A stretch of 64,000 nt of DNA. It comes from JASUTC01 sp035447925 (lineage in GTDB: Bacteria > Thermotogota > Thermotogae > MWEM01). A program made the position numbers and the translations under genes. Positions 34,988-44,240 of the stretch are shown in pieces. The stretch is from positions 3,167-67,166 of the forward strand of contig DAOTHY010000005.1 in the NCBI GenBank assembly GCA_035447925.1. The letters run 5' to 3'. Within the stretch, counting starts at the first letter, position 1. Each line of letters starts with the position of its first letter. Under the pieces are notes generated by a model. That model saw only the letters and a list, made by a program, of their open reading frames with translations. It was not told the DNA's origin and made no database searches.

Positions 34988-35975
34988 TCAAACAAAGACG
35001 AGTTCATCAAACGAAATCATCCTGGAATTGAAACATGTCAACAAACATTTCCCAATCAAAGCGTTCAGAAGTTACGGAGCAGTCGTACACGCCATGGATG
35101 ATGTTTCTTTTCAACTTAATAGGGGAGAAATTTTGGCCATCGTTGGAGAATCCGGAAGCGGAAAAACCACAACGGCAAATGTAATCTCACGTTTGTACAT
35201 CCAAAGTGCTGGAGAAGTCATTTTCGAAAATGAGTCTCTGCCGGAAAAGATGCCGAAAAAAGATGAACAGGAATACAGAAAAAAGGTGCAGATGATCTTT
35301 CAGGATCCGTTCAGTTCATTGAATCCCACCCATACAATCGCCTCTATTCTTTCACGGCCATTTGTCATTCACAAACTTCAAAAAGGTAAACATGCAATCG
35401 CTGAATCAATCAAAGAGCTGTTGATTCAAGTGGGACTTGAACCCCCCGAACAATACATGAATAAATTCCCCCACGAACTCAGCGGTGGACAGCGTCAGCG
35501 TGTGAACATCGCCAGGACATTCTCCGTCAATCCTGACCTGGTTTTGGCAGATGAACCCACATCGATGCTGGATGTATCCATCAGAATGAGCATTATGAAT
35601 ATCATGCTCGATCTGAAGGAACAAAAAGGAATGACCTACGTCTACATTACTCATGATCTGGCGGGTGCCAGATATATGGCACAAAATATCACCGTCATGT
35701 ATGCCGGAATGATGATGGAAATGGGCAGCGCTACACAGGTTATTAACGAAACCTATCATCCCTATACAAAATTGCTGAAATCAGCTGCTCCTGCTCCTGA
35801 GATGGGACTAAAAAGAGAGAAATTGATAACCAAAGGAGATATTCCATCCCTTGTGAATCCCCCAAGCGGTTGCCGGTTTCACCCCAGATGTCCTTATGTC
35901 CAACCAAACTGTTCCAAAGAAATCCCACCCATGAAAAAGGTGGATGAAGGTCATTATGTACGATGTGTGCTCTAA
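34980..35975 (+). CDS. ABC transporter ATP-binding protein, DppF/OppF type
   Basis: A 331-residue ATPase that pairs with the preceding one. Walker A GESGSGKTT, signature LSGGQRQRV, Walker B LVLADEPTSMLD and H-loop THDLA are all intact. The C-terminal extension again has CRFHPRCPYVQPNC and a last RCVL. ATG 34980 (SD GGTGAAGG) overlaps the previous gene by 8 bp and is preferred over an earlier ATG inside it. Confidence 0.93.
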   Translation: MNNQTKTSSSNEIILELKHVNKHFPIKAFRSYGAVVHAMDDVSFQLNRGEILAIVGESGSGKTTTANVISRLYIQSAGEVIFENESLPEKMPKKDEQEYRKKVQMIFQDPFSSLNPTHTIASILSRPFVIHKLQKGKHAIAESIKELLIQVGLEPPEQYMNKFPHELSGGQRQRVNIARTFSVNPDLVLADEPTSMLDVSIRMSIMNIMLDLKEQKGMTYVYITHDLAGARYMAQNITVMYAGMMMEMGSATQVINETYHPYTKLLKSAAPAPEMGLKREKLITKGDIPSLVNPPSGCRFHPRCPYVQPNCSKEIPPMKKVDEGHYVRCVL

Positions 35976-36057
35976 CTCGGCCAATCGGTAAAACGACTCG
36001 AATTCGTCTGAAATGACGAATGGGTGAACTATCAATTCATGATAAAGGAGAAAAGGC

Positions 36058-36696
36058 ATGAAAATTATCGATTTAACGCATGTAATGGAATCAGGAATGC
36101 CCGTTTTTCCCGGAACGAAAGATGCAGTCATCAGCGATGCCTTCACTTTAGAAAAAAACGGATTCAACGAAAAATTGCTGAACATCTTGACACACACCGG
36201 AACACACTTGGATTGTCCCAAACACATGCTGGATTCCGACCAGACAACAGACACCATTGCAGTTGAACATTTTTACGGATCCGCATGGGTATTTGATTGC
36301 CGTACCAGCGTCCAATCGGGGTTGATCACATTGGATATGATAGATGAAAAACAACTTACTCGGGTTGATATTGCGCTTTTTTACACCGGTTGGGATAAGC
36401 TTTGGGGAAAAGAGGAATATTTTCGGGGATTTCCAACCTTTTCTCATACAACCGTTGAACATCTGATCAATTACGAAATCAAAGCAGTAGGACTGGATTT
36501 TATTTCAGCCGATCGCCATGATTCATCCGAGTTCATCAATCACAAAAAATTGTTGAACAACAACTGCCTGATCGTTGAAAATCTCACTGGCCTTGAAAAA
36601 CTTCTGAACCAGCCATTTACGTTCTCATGCTTTCCATTAAAAATCAAAGCCGGAGATGGCTCACCGGTTCGAGCTGTTGGGATCATCAACCCATAA
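36058..36696 (+). CDS. Cyclase-family (kynurenine formamidase-like) metal hydrolase
   Basis: A 212-residue member of the cyclase family (PF04199), which includes kynurenine formamidases and isatin hydrolases. The metal-site motif HTGTHLDCPKH (about 41-51) fits HxGTHxDxPxH, and a later DRHDS at about 150 and Glu in IVENL at about 174 supply the rest of the active site. Its substrate is unknown. An 82-bp spacer with a 7-bp hairpin (36002-36021) separates it from the ABC operon; AAGGAG precedes ATG 36058. It may be the last gene of that operon. Confidence 0.88.
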   Translation: MKIIDLTHVMESGMPVFPGTKDAVISDAFTLEKNGFNEKLLNILTHTGTHLDCPKHMLDSDQTTDTIAVEHFYGSAWVFDCRTSVQSGLITLDMIDEKQLTRVDIALFYTGWDKLWGKEEYFRGFPTFSHTTVEHLINYEIKAVGLDFISADRHDSSEFINHKKLLNNNCLIVENLTGLEKLLNQPFTFSCFPLKIKAGDGSPVRAVGIINP

Positions 36697-36700
36697 GCCG

Positions 36701-37327
36701 TTATTCCGCATGAAATTGCCTGATTCCCTCTATCCATTGAGGAAGCTTGAAAAGATCAAATGGAGTAAAACGTTCAAGAACGCCGATGGAAAAACCAATT
36801 TTTCCCCCGGGTAAAAAAGCTTGTTCAGGCCAAACAGCGACAGAATAAACACCTCTCTCCGATGGGGTAAACCTTTGGCGTAAGACAAACCAGGAATCAG
36901 TATTGGAAAAAGGTTCATGAAAGAATTCCCTTTCATAAAGACCTGAGTATAATCGGACCATTTGATGATTTGGAGGTGATTCAAAGGGGAATTCAACCGT
37001 TACCAATCGATCCCAAGCAGCGTCCAAATCATCAGAAACCTGCCGAAAAAGTGCCATGTAAACTTCCATAGTAGAGAATTTTTCCCGATAAGGCACATTG
37101 AGGACAAGCTGTATTTCCTCATCCTTTTCGCCTAAAAATGTAATCCAAAATACCGGTTCTTCATCTGTAAACTCATGATAGGTGATTTGAGAAACCTGTG
37201 GCTCCTGAATAACGAGGGCACTCTCAAAATCACCGTGAAAAAGGTCGTCAAAGATCGGTTTATGACCAAAAAGAAAAGCAGCCGTTATCGTAAGCAAGAT
37301 CGCCAAGATCAATCTCTTTTTCATCAT
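36701..37327 (-). CDS. Hypothetical exported protein
   Basis: A 208-residue protein with a signal peptide (KKRLILAILLTITAAFLFG before HKPIFDD). I recognise no domain. The mature part looks like a beta-sandwich (YHEFTDEEPVFWITFLG, RLVTVEFPFESPP, ERGVYSVAVWPE), as in small extracytoplasmic proteins. ATG 37327 lies near AGGAAGTGA. It converges on the cyclase gene with a 4-bp gap and lies 106 bp downstream of the DUF4097 lipoprotein on the same strand. Confidence 0.65.
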   Translation of the reverse strand: MMKKRLILAILLTITAAFLFGHKPIFDDLFHGDFESALVIQEPQVSQITYHEFTDEEPVFWITFLGEKDEEIQLVLNVPYREKFSTMEVYMALFRQVSDDLDAAWDRLVTVEFPFESPPNHQMVRLYSGLYEREFFHEPFSNTDSWFVLRQRFTPSERGVYSVAVWPEQAFLPGGKIGFSIGVLERFTPFDLFKLPQWIEGIRQFHAE

Positions 37328-37433
37328 CAATCACTTCCTAACCATTAGTTGATAACATTCAGACGTATTCGGCTAAAAGATGATGAACGGAAATTCTAAC
37401 TGTCTGCCCGGTTTGTTTTTAATTCAATTGGAA

Positions 37434-38345
37434 TTATTGGTCAATGGTAATGTTGCCATTTGAAGTTTGAACCACCAAATGAACACCTGAGTTGTTCATG
37501 CGCCCGGTCTTTTTTGTTTTTTGATCACTGGTATAAATGACACGGAAATCTTTAATGGAAATGTTCCCGTTGCTGGTTGTTGTGATAAAATCCGCATTGG
37601 TGTTTTCAGGAAGAGATAAATGCACATAGCCGTTACTGGTGATAAAACTGACATGACCTGAACTTGGCAATGTCACATTCCCGTTTATCCTTCCGTTTGA
37701 AGTTGAAAAACGGTTAGTTGAACCAGTCAAAAAACACTTAGAAAAGCTGATATAACCGTTGCTGGTTGTAATATCCATCTGAGCTTGAACATCAGCCAAT
37801 TCCACCGCCGCATTGGATGTATTTGCCTTAATTGATCCGGAACAATCCGACAGATGAATTGAGCCATTGGATGTCCTCAAATCAAAAATTCCCGCAAAAC
37901 CCTCCATATCGATTTTTCCATTGGAGGTTTTAATTTCAAATTCTTCCAAAGCGGATAACTCCTCTGGAATGTAAATCATAAAACGGGCCCCGTAGCTGAT
38001 ATTGTTAAACAACTTGTTCAAATCCTCAGGAAAGGAAGCATAAATGAACAGCTGATCCGATTCATAAACAGTTTTGATCTCTATTTTTTCAAGGTGACTT
38101 TCAAGATCTCCCAGCCCATTGACTGTTTTTTCACCTTCAACCTTAATAAAAGATTCGTCCCATTGTCTGATTTCTATTCTTCCATTTTTTGTTTCTACTT
38201 CAAGCAAACGAATGGTTGGCTGCTGTGCAGATATGACCGTCGAAAAGGGTTCCTTGAGTTGATTCAAGCCTTCACATGAGGCAAAGAAAAAGAGAATGAC
38301 TAATATTAATATCCAAAGTAAGTGCTTTTTGTTATTGGTCTTCAT
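37434..38345 (-). CDS. DUF4097 lipoprotein with TSNG repeats
   Basis: A 303-residue lipoprotein with the lipobox FFFASC. The mature part is a DUF4097-type beta-solenoid with a repeated TSNG turn: KTSNGKI, RTSNGSI, NTSNAAV, TTSNGYI, STSNGRI, ITSNGYV, TTSNGNI and QTSNGNI, spaced roughly 17-24 residues. It probably forms an adhesin-like or structural coil in the periplasm or on the surface; function in the family is unknown. ATG 38345 is placed after GGAGG; a longer in-frame extension upstream lacks an SD. Confidence 0.8.
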   Translation of the reverse strand: MKTNNKKHLLWILILVILFFFASCEGLNQLKEPFSTVISAQQPTIRLLEVETKNGRIEIRQWDESFIKVEGEKTVNGLGDLESHLEKIEIKTVYESDQLFIYASFPEDLNKLFNNISYGARFMIYIPEELSALEEFEIKTSNGKIDMEGFAGIFDLRTSNGSIHLSDCSGSIKANTSNAAVELADVQAQMDITTSNGYISFSKCFLTGSTNRFSTSNGRINGNVTLPSSGHVSFITSNGYVHLSLPENTNADFITTTSNGNISIKDFRVIYTSDQKTKKTGRMNNSGVHLVVQTSNGNITIDQ

Positions 38346-38571
38346 CGCAAAAAAACCTCCCATACTACCCCAAACTGTATTGATTCTATCATATTTTTCT
38401 TGAAAGTAAAGCTGTTCTCCACACATGAACGAGGGTTCTTTCGGGACTACAAAGAATATTTGACGGTTCATTTCTCTTGCCTGAAGAGCAATCCCTGGTT
38501 CAATTTCAAACACAAAATAACTATAGTATATCACGGAGTATAACTGATTTAAAAGGCGAAATACAACCGTT

Positions 38572-38604
38572 AAAAAAAAAGAGACAGATCGTTTGATCTG
38601 CCTC
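38572..38604 (-). terminator. Rho-independent terminator after aglA
   Basis: On the minus strand: stem GAGGCAGATC/GATCTGTCTC (one G-T pair), loop AAAC, followed by nine T. Confidence 0.92.
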
Positions 38605-38624
38605 ATCAACTAACAGAAAAATCC

Positions 38625-40219
38625 TTATCCGTTATTCTCAAATATCTCCTCAACTACCGCTTTCGCCTGTTCATAGGAGGTCGTTCGCCTGTCTCTCATT
38701 AAAAATTCCACGATGAGCGAACGATCTTTTTTGATAAAAGCCTCCAAAGCCCATTCCATTCTCATGATTCTGGGCATAAGATACCATTTGATGATTCTTT
38801 CCGTAAGTTTTGGCGCTAACACTTCCGGGTGGATGCCTCTGCCATCGACGATGGCGGGAAATTCGCAGGCACAATCATTCGGAAGACCTTGAATGACTAC
38901 TTCTGTTTCATCTTTACCCATCGAGTTCATTGTATTGACCACCAATCGTGTGGGGTTGTTGTTGGCGATGGCATCGATGAATGGGATATGTTGTTCGCCG
39001 CTTAAACGACTGTGATCAAAGATTTGGTTGACCTGATCTCTGATATCCTCAGGGAATTGGTTGATATTCTCATTGATAAATGCTTTGACCGATAAGTCTT
39101 TCGTTGCCGATGCCTGTTCCATTATCATTTTCATCATTTCCTGAAGGGTCTTTGCTATGGTATACACCTTATCCTGATACCATTTCCATCCCAGATCGGA
39201 ATCAAACCCACCCCAGGGTGCCCCATACCACTTTTTCTTTGTTTCAAGGTTATAATGATATTTCCAACTGGAATTACGCTGGGTATCTCCAATGGGGAAC
39301 ATGCCGTAGAAGCTGTATAAATCCCAGGCTACTGGGGAAAGCTGATCATCTGGCGGATCTTTTGGATGCCATTCTTTTCTGCTGTTAAAATATTCTTCAA
39401 GTTTCGGGTACAGATTTTCTCCGTCTTTTTCAAAACGGTTCAACCAAATCCCGTGATTGACGCCTGCTACCTGCCAGTCAATTTGTGACATGGGTATCCC
39501 GATGGCATCTGCCAGATGTCTGACTTCGTGATGTCCGTGGCAGAATCCCACCATGTTTGTATTGGTTTGCCGATGAATTAAAGTGGTTCCTTCAAATACC
39601 GGGTTTGCCGCTTGGAGCAACCAGGGGTTTTTAGCGCCGTTGTTTTCCATTTTTTGGGCTATTTCAAGAANNNNNNNNNNNNNNNNNNNNNNNNNNNNNN
39701 NNNNNNNNNNNNNNNNNNNNNNNNNNNNNNNNNNNNNNNNNNNNNNNNNNNNNNNNNNNNNNNNNNNNNNAGCAACCAGGGGTTTTTAGCGCCGTTGTTT
39801 TCCATTTTTTGGGCTATTTCAAGAAAATACGATAATTGATTCCAATTAGTCAGGGTATAATAATCTGATACCATGTTGAATTCCTGCGTATCAATTCCCC
39901 TTTGATAACCGTGTTTTTCTCCTATTTTCCGCATTCTTTCCAGAAAAGCGTGTCCACCAACCAAAGCCGAATTAATCACGAAATCTGAGTTGGAAATCGC
40001 CTCATCTACTTGAGTTGTTGTTGAAAAACGGATCTTTGCATCAAATTCATCTGAAATTCTCTGAGCCAAAAAGGATACGGCGTTTAGTCTGTTCTCATCG
40101 ATATCCATCAGCACTACTTCGCTACCCATTAAACTATCCGTCTTACAAATGTCACTGACCAATCGCATGGAAAAGATTGCACTTCCCGCTCCAATGATAC
40201 CTATTCTAACTGCTGCCAT
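38625..40219 (-). CDS. aglA: GH4 alpha-glucosidase, AglA-like (interrupted by assembly gap)
   Basis: An NAD+- and Mn2+-dependent family 4 glycosidase that hydrolyses maltose and small alpha-glucosides by a redox mechanism. The drawn gene is cut by 100 N, but bases 39616-39670 and 39771-39825 are identical. Removing the gap and one copy leaves 1440 bp in frame, 479 codons plus stop, the same length class as the Thermotoga enzyme. In the joined protein: NAD loop GIIGAGSAIFS (7-17), metal ligands Cys175 in GFCHGHHE and His204 in VNHGIW. ATG 40219 follows GGAGG. This is not a pseudogene. Confidence 0.92.
39671..39770. other. Assembly gap of 100 N inside aglA
   Basis: An arbitrary-length gap. The 55 bases on each side are identical, so the contigs overlap and the true gap length is minus 55. 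An overlap of exactly 55 bases suggests a de Bruijn graph assembly with k = 55. Confidence 0.95.
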
Positions 40220-40530
40220 TTAAAATTCCTCCAATTCTTTTATATTTACATTATGACAATTATACCAGAAAAAGATTATGTAAAAAATGGCTGAAAAGAG
40301 ATTCTCAAGATGGAAATAAAATCAGAGATTATTCCTTTCGGATGTTTTCAAATCACCTTTTTTGTAGTATGATGAATAGGTATCGCTTTGAATGATTCGG
40401 AACACACTGAGTGTACTCATCAATGTTATTCAAGGACATTATTGGTGAGGCTTAAAAAAGAGATTCAAATAGCGAAAAAGAGATGCGATGAGTATACAAT
40501 TTTCTGAATGACTTAAAACGGAGGAAGAAA
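40220..40530. promoter_or_regulatory. Divergent promoter region between aglA and the glycyl radical operon
   Basis: On the minus strand an extended -10, TGG-TATAAT (40264-40259), serves aglA. On the plus strand TATGAT near 40368 is a possible -10. Symmetric elements lie downstream of it: ACACTGAGTGT (40404-40414), TTGAAT...ATTCAA arms near 40388 and 40427, and GTGTACTCATC (40411-40421) facing GATGAGTATAC (40487-40497). They may be operator or leader stems for the activase operon. No gene was found here. Confidence 0.5.
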
Positions 40531-41445
40531 TTGTCAAAGGGAAATGTTTTTAACATCAAGCGTTATTCCATACACGATGGGCCTGGCATCAGAACTACAA
40601 TTTTTCTAAAGGGGTGCCCTCTTAACTGTGTCTGGTGTCATAATCCTGAAGGGATTCAGCGGGGTGTATCCTTTTTCTACGATGCGAAGCGCTGTCTGAA
40701 ATGTCTAAATTGTGTTCTCGTTTGTCCTCAGAAATGTTTGGTTTACAATCAGTCAGGTATACAGATCAGTCTCGATCAATGTATTCATTGTGATGCTTGT
40801 GTTAGGGCATGTCCGAGTAATGCATTGAGTAAAAATGGCATGATGTATACATCAGAAGAATTGATGTCAATTATTATGAAAGATCTTGCCTTTTACGATG
40901 AATCAGGCGGTGGCGTGACCTTTTCAGGGGGAGAACCCCTTTACCAATTTGATTTTCTTCTAGAGATGCTTAAAAAATGCAGATTGTATCGGATTCATAC
41001 TACAGTGGATACCTCCGGTTATTGTTCGTTGGATAAAATCCGTCAAATAAAGGATTTAGCGGATCTTATTCTCTACGATATCAAGTTTTCAGATGATGAT
41101 TTGCATATCAAATACACCGGTATCTCCAATATACCCATCAGACAAAACTTGGCGTATCTGATATCTCAGGGAAAAAAGATTTGGATCAGGATACCGGTTA
41201 TTCCCGGTTTGAACGATAAAGAGGAACACATGGAAAAGATTATCGAATGGTTGAAAGTACTCGGATTTAAGGGAAGGATTCACTTGTTAGCTTATCATGA
41301 TTTGTCATCGGTTAAAGAGAAAAAAATGATGGAGTATGCGGATCAAAAAAGAGCTGATTTAATAATTAACAGGCAAAATGACAACATAGGGCTTATCCGG
41401 GAAAAATTTCTTGCTCAAGGCTTTGAAGTACTGATTGGAGGATGA
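40531..41445 (+). CDS. Glycyl radical enzyme activating protein
   Basis: A 304-residue radical SAM enzyme that installs the glycyl radical on the neighbouring enzyme. The cluster motif is CPLNCVWC (about 30-37) in the standard activase start FNIKRYSIHDGPGIRTTIF. A ferredoxin-like insert with eight Cys (CLKCLNCVLVCP and CIHCDACVRACP, about 52-92) is typical of activases outside the pyruvate formate-lyase group. SAM contacts: GGGVTFSGGEPL. The TTG start follows GGAGG. Its stop overlaps an ATG of the next gene. Confidence 0.93.
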   Translation: MSKGNVFNIKRYSIHDGPGIRTTIFLKGCPLNCVWCHNPEGIQRGVSFFYDAKRCLKCLNCVLVCPQKCLVYNQSGIQISLDQCIHCDACVRACPSNALSKNGMMYTSEELMSIIMKDLAFYDESGGGVTFSGGEPLYQFDFLLEMLKKCRLYRIHTTVDTSGYCSLDKIRQIKDLADLILYDIKFSDDDLHIKYTGISNIPIRQNLAYLISQGKKIWIRIPVIPGLNDKEEHMEKIIEWLKVLGFKGRIHLLAYHDLSSVKEKKMMEYADQKRADLIINRQNDNIGLIREKFLAQGFEVLIGG

Positions 41446-41447
41446 AA

Positions 41448-43808
41448 ATGAACGAAAGAATCAAGCGATTAAGAGAAAAAAGTTATACTCAAAAGCCACA
41501 TGTTTCATCGGAACGAGCAAAGCTGGTTACAGATTTTTACAAAGAGAATAACGGGAAATACGCTGTCCCCCTGATGCGGGCATTAAATTTTAAAAACTTG
41601 TGTGAACATCAGACCCTATATATCGGATCGGAAGAACTAATCATCGGGGAAAGAGGTCCTTTTCCAAAACATGTTCCCACATTTCCGGAATTGACATGTC
41701 ATAGTCTTGAGGATTTAAAAGTTCTTGATCAACGCACTATGACCTCCTATCATGTATCGGAGCAGGACATACAAGTCTATGAGAAGGAGATCATCCCTTT
41801 TTGGACAGGAAAAAGCATCAGAGATCACATTGTTCCCAATATGAACATGCAATGGAATCAATTGTATGAAGCTGGTGTTTTCACTGAATTTATGGAGCAA
41901 CGAGCTCCTGGACATACCACCCTTGACGGTAAGATTTATCAGATGGGAACGTCTGATTTCAAGCTTAAAATACAAAAGACCAAAGATGCCCTTGATTATC
42001 TATCAGACGGGCTGGCCTATGACAAATCTCAAGAGCTGGATGCCATGATGATTTCCTGTCAGGCGATTGAGATTTTTGCCCAACGTCATGCCCAGTTGGC
42101 CGAGCAGATGGCAAAGACGGAAAATGATCGCAAGCGTGTAGAGGAATTACTTGAGATTGCTCGAGTGTGCAGAAAGGTTCCACTCAATAAGCCTGATACG
42201 TTTCACGAGGCTATTCAGATGTATTGGTTTATTCATCTGGGCACAGTGATGGAATTAAACGGTTGGGATGCTATGAATCCAGGGCATTTGGACCAGCATC
42301 TTTTTCCATTTTACAAAAGGGATTTTGAAAGAGGGCAGATCGATCAAGAGAAAGCCAAAGAACTTCTAGAATGCCTCTGGATCAAATTCAACAATCAAAC
42401 GGCTCCGCCAAAAGTTGGTGTGACGGCTCTTGAAAGCGGTACTTATAATGACTTTACAAATATCAATATTGGCGGTCTGCGCCCAGATGGTAGCGATGGG
42501 GTAAATGATCTATCATACTTGCTGCTGGAGGTTATTGATGAGATTCACTTATTACAGCCAGGCTGTAACATACAGGTTAGCCGAAAAACTCCGGACGCTT
42601 TTGTAAAAAAAGCCTGCGAGTTGATCCGAAAGGGTTACGGGTATCCCAGCGTCTTTAATGCAGATGAAACGATTATGGAAATGGTGAGAGTCGGTAAGAC
42701 GGTTGAAGACGCCAGGGAGGGGGGATGCAGTGGTTGCATCGAAACAGGAGCATTTGGTAAAGAGGCTTACATCCTCACTGGGTATTTGAATGTACCGAAA
42801 ATACTGGAATTGACTTTGAATAACGGAATTGATCCGCTAAGTGGTAAAAGGGTTTCCATACAAACCGGTGATCCGGAGGGTTTTGATCAGTATGAAAAAC
42901 TATTAAAGGCGTTTAAAAAGCAGTTGGAATATATCGTAGACGTAAAAATCAAGGGAAATAATTATATTGAACGGGTATATGCCAAACAAATGCCAGCGCC
43001 TTTTTTAAGTGTTTTTATCAGCGATTGCATTGAAAACGCAAAGGATTACTATGATGGCGGTCCCAGATATAACACGAATTATATCCAATGCTGCGGGATT
43101 GGAACGATTACCGACAGCCTTTCTGCGATCAAACATCATGTTTACGATGGGAAGCGGTTGGCATTAAAAAGCTTGGTGGATATCTTGAACAGGAATTTTG
43201 AAGGTGATGAAATTCTCAGGAACTATTTGATCAATAAAACACCCTTTTACGGTAATGATGAGGATGAAGCGGATGACATCATGCGTGAAACTTTTGACAT
43301 GCTTTACGAAACAATCGACGGGAAACGTAATACAAAAGGCTCATTTTATCATATTAATATGCTGTCCACAACTTGTCATGTATATTTTGGTAAAAAGTTG
43401 GGGGCTACCCCAAATGGCAGGTTAAGGTTTTTGCCTGAATCTGATGGTACATCGCCTTCCCACGGGGCAGATACAAATGGTCCCACAGCCGTCATTAAGT
43501 CGTTGTCCAAGATGGATCAAGTTAAAACAGGCGGAACGTTGCTTAATCAGCGCTTTCTTCCGTCTGTTATTCAAGGAGAGGAGGCTATCGACAAGTTAGC
43601 AAAATTGATCAGGACTTATTTCAGATTGAACGGGCATCATATTCAATTCAACGTGGTGGATTCAAAAACGTTACTAGAGGCACAAAAGTACCCTGATCAG
43701 TATCGGGATTTACTGGTAAGAGTAGCCGGATACAGTGACTATTTTATTGATTTGGATCAATTTCATCAGGAAGAGATAATTGCAAGAACGATTCACGATG
43801 AACTATAA
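41448..43808 (+). CDS. Glycyl radical enzyme, HypD-like
   Basis: A 786-residue glycyl radical enzyme. The thiyl Cys and Glu lie in GGCSGCIETG (Cys430, Glu432) and the radical Gly761 in RVAGYSD. Its overall pattern (EQRAPGHTT, TGYLNVPKILELTLNNG, GGTLLNQRFLPSVIQGE) most resembles trans-4-hydroxyproline dehydratase, which turns hydroxyproline into pyrroline-5-carboxylate. However, an extra Cys sits at 427 where the family usually has Thr, and no proC reductase gene is nearby, so the substrate is uncertain. ATG 41448 lies 6 bp after GGAGG. Confidence 0.85.
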   Translation: MNERIKRLREKSYTQKPHVSSERAKLVTDFYKENNGKYAVPLMRALNFKNLCEHQTLYIGSEELIIGERGPFPKHVPTFPELTCHSLEDLKVLDQRTMTSYHVSEQDIQVYEKEIIPFWTGKSIRDHIVPNMNMQWNQLYEAGVFTEFMEQRAPGHTTLDGKIYQMGTSDFKLKIQKTKDALDYLSDGLAYDKSQELDAMMISCQAIEIFAQRHAQLAEQMAKTENDRKRVEELLEIARVCRKVPLNKPDTFHEAIQMYWFIHLGTVMELNGWDAMNPGHLDQHLFPFYKRDFERGQIDQEKAKELLECLWIKFNNQTAPPKVGVTALESGTYNDFTNINIGGLRPDGSDGVNDLSYLLLEVIDEIHLLQPGCNIQVSRKTPDAFVKKACELIRKGYGYPSVFNADETIMEMVRVGKTVEDAREGGCSGCIETGAFGKEAYILTGYLNVPKILELTLNNGIDPLSGKRVSIQTGDPEGFDQYEKLLKAFKKQLEYIVDVKIKGNNYIERVYAKQMPAPFLSVFISDCIENAKDYYDGGPRYNTNYIQCCGIGTITDSLSAIKHHVYDGKRLALKSLVDILNRNFEGDEILRNYLINKTPFYGNDEDEADDIMRETFDMLYETIDGKRNTKGSFYHINMLSTTCHVYFGKKLGATPNGRLRFLPESDGTSPSHGADTNGPTAVIKSLSKMDQVKTGGTLLNQRFLPSVIQGEEAIDKLAKLIRTYFRLNGHHIQFNVVDSKTLLEAQKYPDQYRDLLVRVAGYSDYFIDLDQFHQEEIIARTIHDEL

Positions 43809-43837
43809 AAAAACCGGAAAGCTTCCCTGCTTTCCGG
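43807..43837 (-). terminator. Strong minus-strand terminator
   Basis: On the minus strand: perfect 9-bp stem CCGGAAAGC/GCTTTCCGG, 6-base loop, followed by seven T. On the plus strand the same hairpin has no T-run, so it does not look made for the glycyl radical operon. It must end a minus-strand transcript from 44.1 kb or beyond. Confidence 0.9.
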
Positions 43838-44123
43838 CCATTGTTAAACATTTTCCGGCTTGCTGCTGCTAACAATCCCCAGAAAATATCAAGGAGATTT
43901 TCCGTTCCTAAAAATGGTGTTTTGCTCTTCTCAAGGGGTTTTACTATTGTGCTTTTTGTTTACACCACGTTCTTCGATTGAAGCTGTTCTGGCTTTATCG
44001 AGTCTATTGCTTCACGGTTAACCAATGAATAATCGCTACATTACTGAGGGTGGGATATAGCGAGCTTCAGGTTAAAAAATCTCCCTGGGTTCTTTCAATC
44101 TGAATGAACCTATCCTCATTGTA
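43807..44123 (-). ncRNA. Candidate structured non-coding RNA
   Basis: A 432-bp stretch between stop codons (43809-44240) has no ORF of note. On the minus strand it has a TACAAT hexamer (44123-44118), or TATAAT (44202-44197), and the strong terminator at its end. Between them are nested complementary segments. In order: GGTTC/GAACC with an inner TTCA/TGAA; TTAACC/GGTTAA enclosing TCGCTA/TAGCGA; GAAGC/GCTTC interleaved with TCGAT/ATCGA (pseudoknot order); TGGTGT/ACACCA; GAAAAT/ATTTTC; and ATTGTTA/TAACAAT. I found no signature of RNase P, tmRNA, SRP RNA or a known riboswitch. A long 3' UTR of the diguanylate cyclase gene is the main alternative. Confidence 0.5.
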
Positions 44124-44240
44124 CAACATTTGAACTCATTTTTGGTGACTGATTGAATAAGATTTGCAATCCATAAGGTAAAAATATTCTAAAATCATTA
44201 TATTAAGTGAAAATGATCTCATTAAAAAGAGAATGTTGGA

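Noticed and set aside
38346..38609. Long in-frame extension of the DUF4097 lipoprotein
   Set aside because: It would bury a clear lipoprotein signal; the ATG after GGAGG at 38345 fits better.
39616..39825. Two identical 55-bp stretches flanking an unsequenced insert, like a transposon target duplication
   Set aside because: 55 bp is too long for a target-site duplication, the N run is an arbitrary 100, and joining the copies restores aglA in frame.
43814..43837. Terminator for the glycyl radical operon on the plus strand
   Set aside because: The hairpin is present but is not followed by T on that strand; the T-run is only on the minus strand.
43807..44123. RNase P RNA, tmRNA or SRP RNA on the minus strand
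   Set aside because: No GAGGAAAGTCC-type core, no tRNA-like TTCGA end and no GGAAG tetraloop of SRP RNA were found.
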